A stretch of DNA of 64,000 nucleotides, taken from positions 4,603,001 to 4,667,000 of the forward strand of contig OU015652.1 of NCBI GenBank assembly GCA_907165275.2, read 5' to 3'. How positions within the stretch are numbered: position 1 is the stretch's first letter; every line of letters begins with the position of its first letter. Shown here one piece after another: positions 63,746 to 64,000 of the stretch. Source of the DNA: Zygaena filipendulae. Taxonomy: Eukaryota > Arthropoda > Insecta > Lepidoptera > Zygaenidae. A program made the translations under genes and the position numbers. The notes under the pieces are model-generated. The model was not told where the DNA came from. It saw only the letters and a program-made list of their open reading frames with translations, and ran no database searches.

Positions 63746-64000
63746 CTCCAAAACTTAGGTCTCTAATGTTTAACGCACACTTCTAATATTCATAGTTCAT
63801 AATAAAACATTTTTTTGTAGTATTATCCAAATAGTTTTACTTTAGATAGGTATTTATGTAAATGTAGGTAGTAAATAAAATATTGCTCGCTCGATTTTAA
63901 AATTTGCATATTATTTCATATTTGACGTTTACAGTGTTGTCACTTGTCTTGTCAAAGTTTACTTCTTCTTTGTGGAGCCATAAAACCACAAATTGGAATT
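63746..64000 (-). promoter_or_regulatory. TBC1D9: TBC1D9 upstream region
   Basis: DNA upstream of the start codon (ATG on the complement of 63743-63745). It is AT-rich and no TATA box in a convincing position was seen. A cluster of TGTTGTCACTTGTCTTGTCAAAG lies at about 63935. The transcription start probably lies here or beyond the window edge. Confidence 0.4.

Noticed and set aside
1..64000. CRISPR arrays, operons, prophage or toxin-antitoxin systems
   Set aside because: The window is intron-containing insect nuclear DNA. The short tandem repeats found are minisatellites or transposon arms without spacer-repeat structure.

Overview
The window looks like nuclear DNA from a moth or butterfly (Lepidoptera). 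The evidence is AT-rich, intron-rich DNA littered with TAGGTA/TACCTA simple sequence, a tRNA-derived SINE of the lepidopteran type, many copies of the 'GCGGGTGAAACCGCGGGGAACAGCTAGT'-type repeat common in Lepidoptera, CR1-like LINE tails, a TTAGG-type short array, a DD41D mariner and a BEL/Pao retrotransposon. Nothing prokaryotic or viral was seen. The species cannot be named from the sequence alone.

Layout. 1-18.9 kb: no confident protein-coding exon. It holds one SINE, several diverged repeats, a CpG-rich promoter-like block at about 15.05-15.4 kb and two weaker candidate non-coding first exons. 18.97-19.74 kb (+): the large terminal exon of Polycomb (Pc), with the second half of the chromodomain, a KRKAEVL..GKIGVTI box and the C-terminal Pc box. 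Its 5' exon was not found. The 3' UTR probably runs to about 21.8 kb. 21.86-23.20 kb: a foldback transposon with 285-bp inverted repeats and an 8-bp target duplication. 24.25-25.21 kb (+): a complete two-exon MADF/BESS-like gene, followed by two copies of a TIR MITE. 28.41-31.22 kb (+): a complete six-exon GH29 alpha-L-fucosidase. 31.2-35.1 kb: convergent intergenic DNA with palindromic MITEs. 35.10-63.75 kb (-): a complete 19-exon TBC1D9-type Rab GTPase-activating protein. I rebuilt it exon by exon; every junction keeps frame and the total is 1147 codons plus a stop.

The TBC1D9 introns hold most of the mobile DNA: an apparently intact BEL/Pao element with visually identical 531-bp LTRs and a 5-bp CCCCC duplication (41.07-47.94 kb), an intact DD41D mariner only 40 bp from an exon (60.46-61.77 kb), a 1.45-kb giant palindrome whose arms are ~138-bp tandem repeats (54.16-55.62 kb), hairpin elements and many short repeats.

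The four host genes do different jobs and I see no operon-like or functional cluster: Pc is a chromatin repressor, the MADF protein a probable DNA-binding regulator, the fucosidase a lysosomal or secreted glycosidase, and TBC1D9 a membrane-traffic RabGAP. The most unusual material is structural: two large foldback elements built from tandem modules, and a heptamer minisatellite sitting where the polypyrimidine tract of a TBC1D9 3' splice site should be. I did not find a convincing new multi-gene system.
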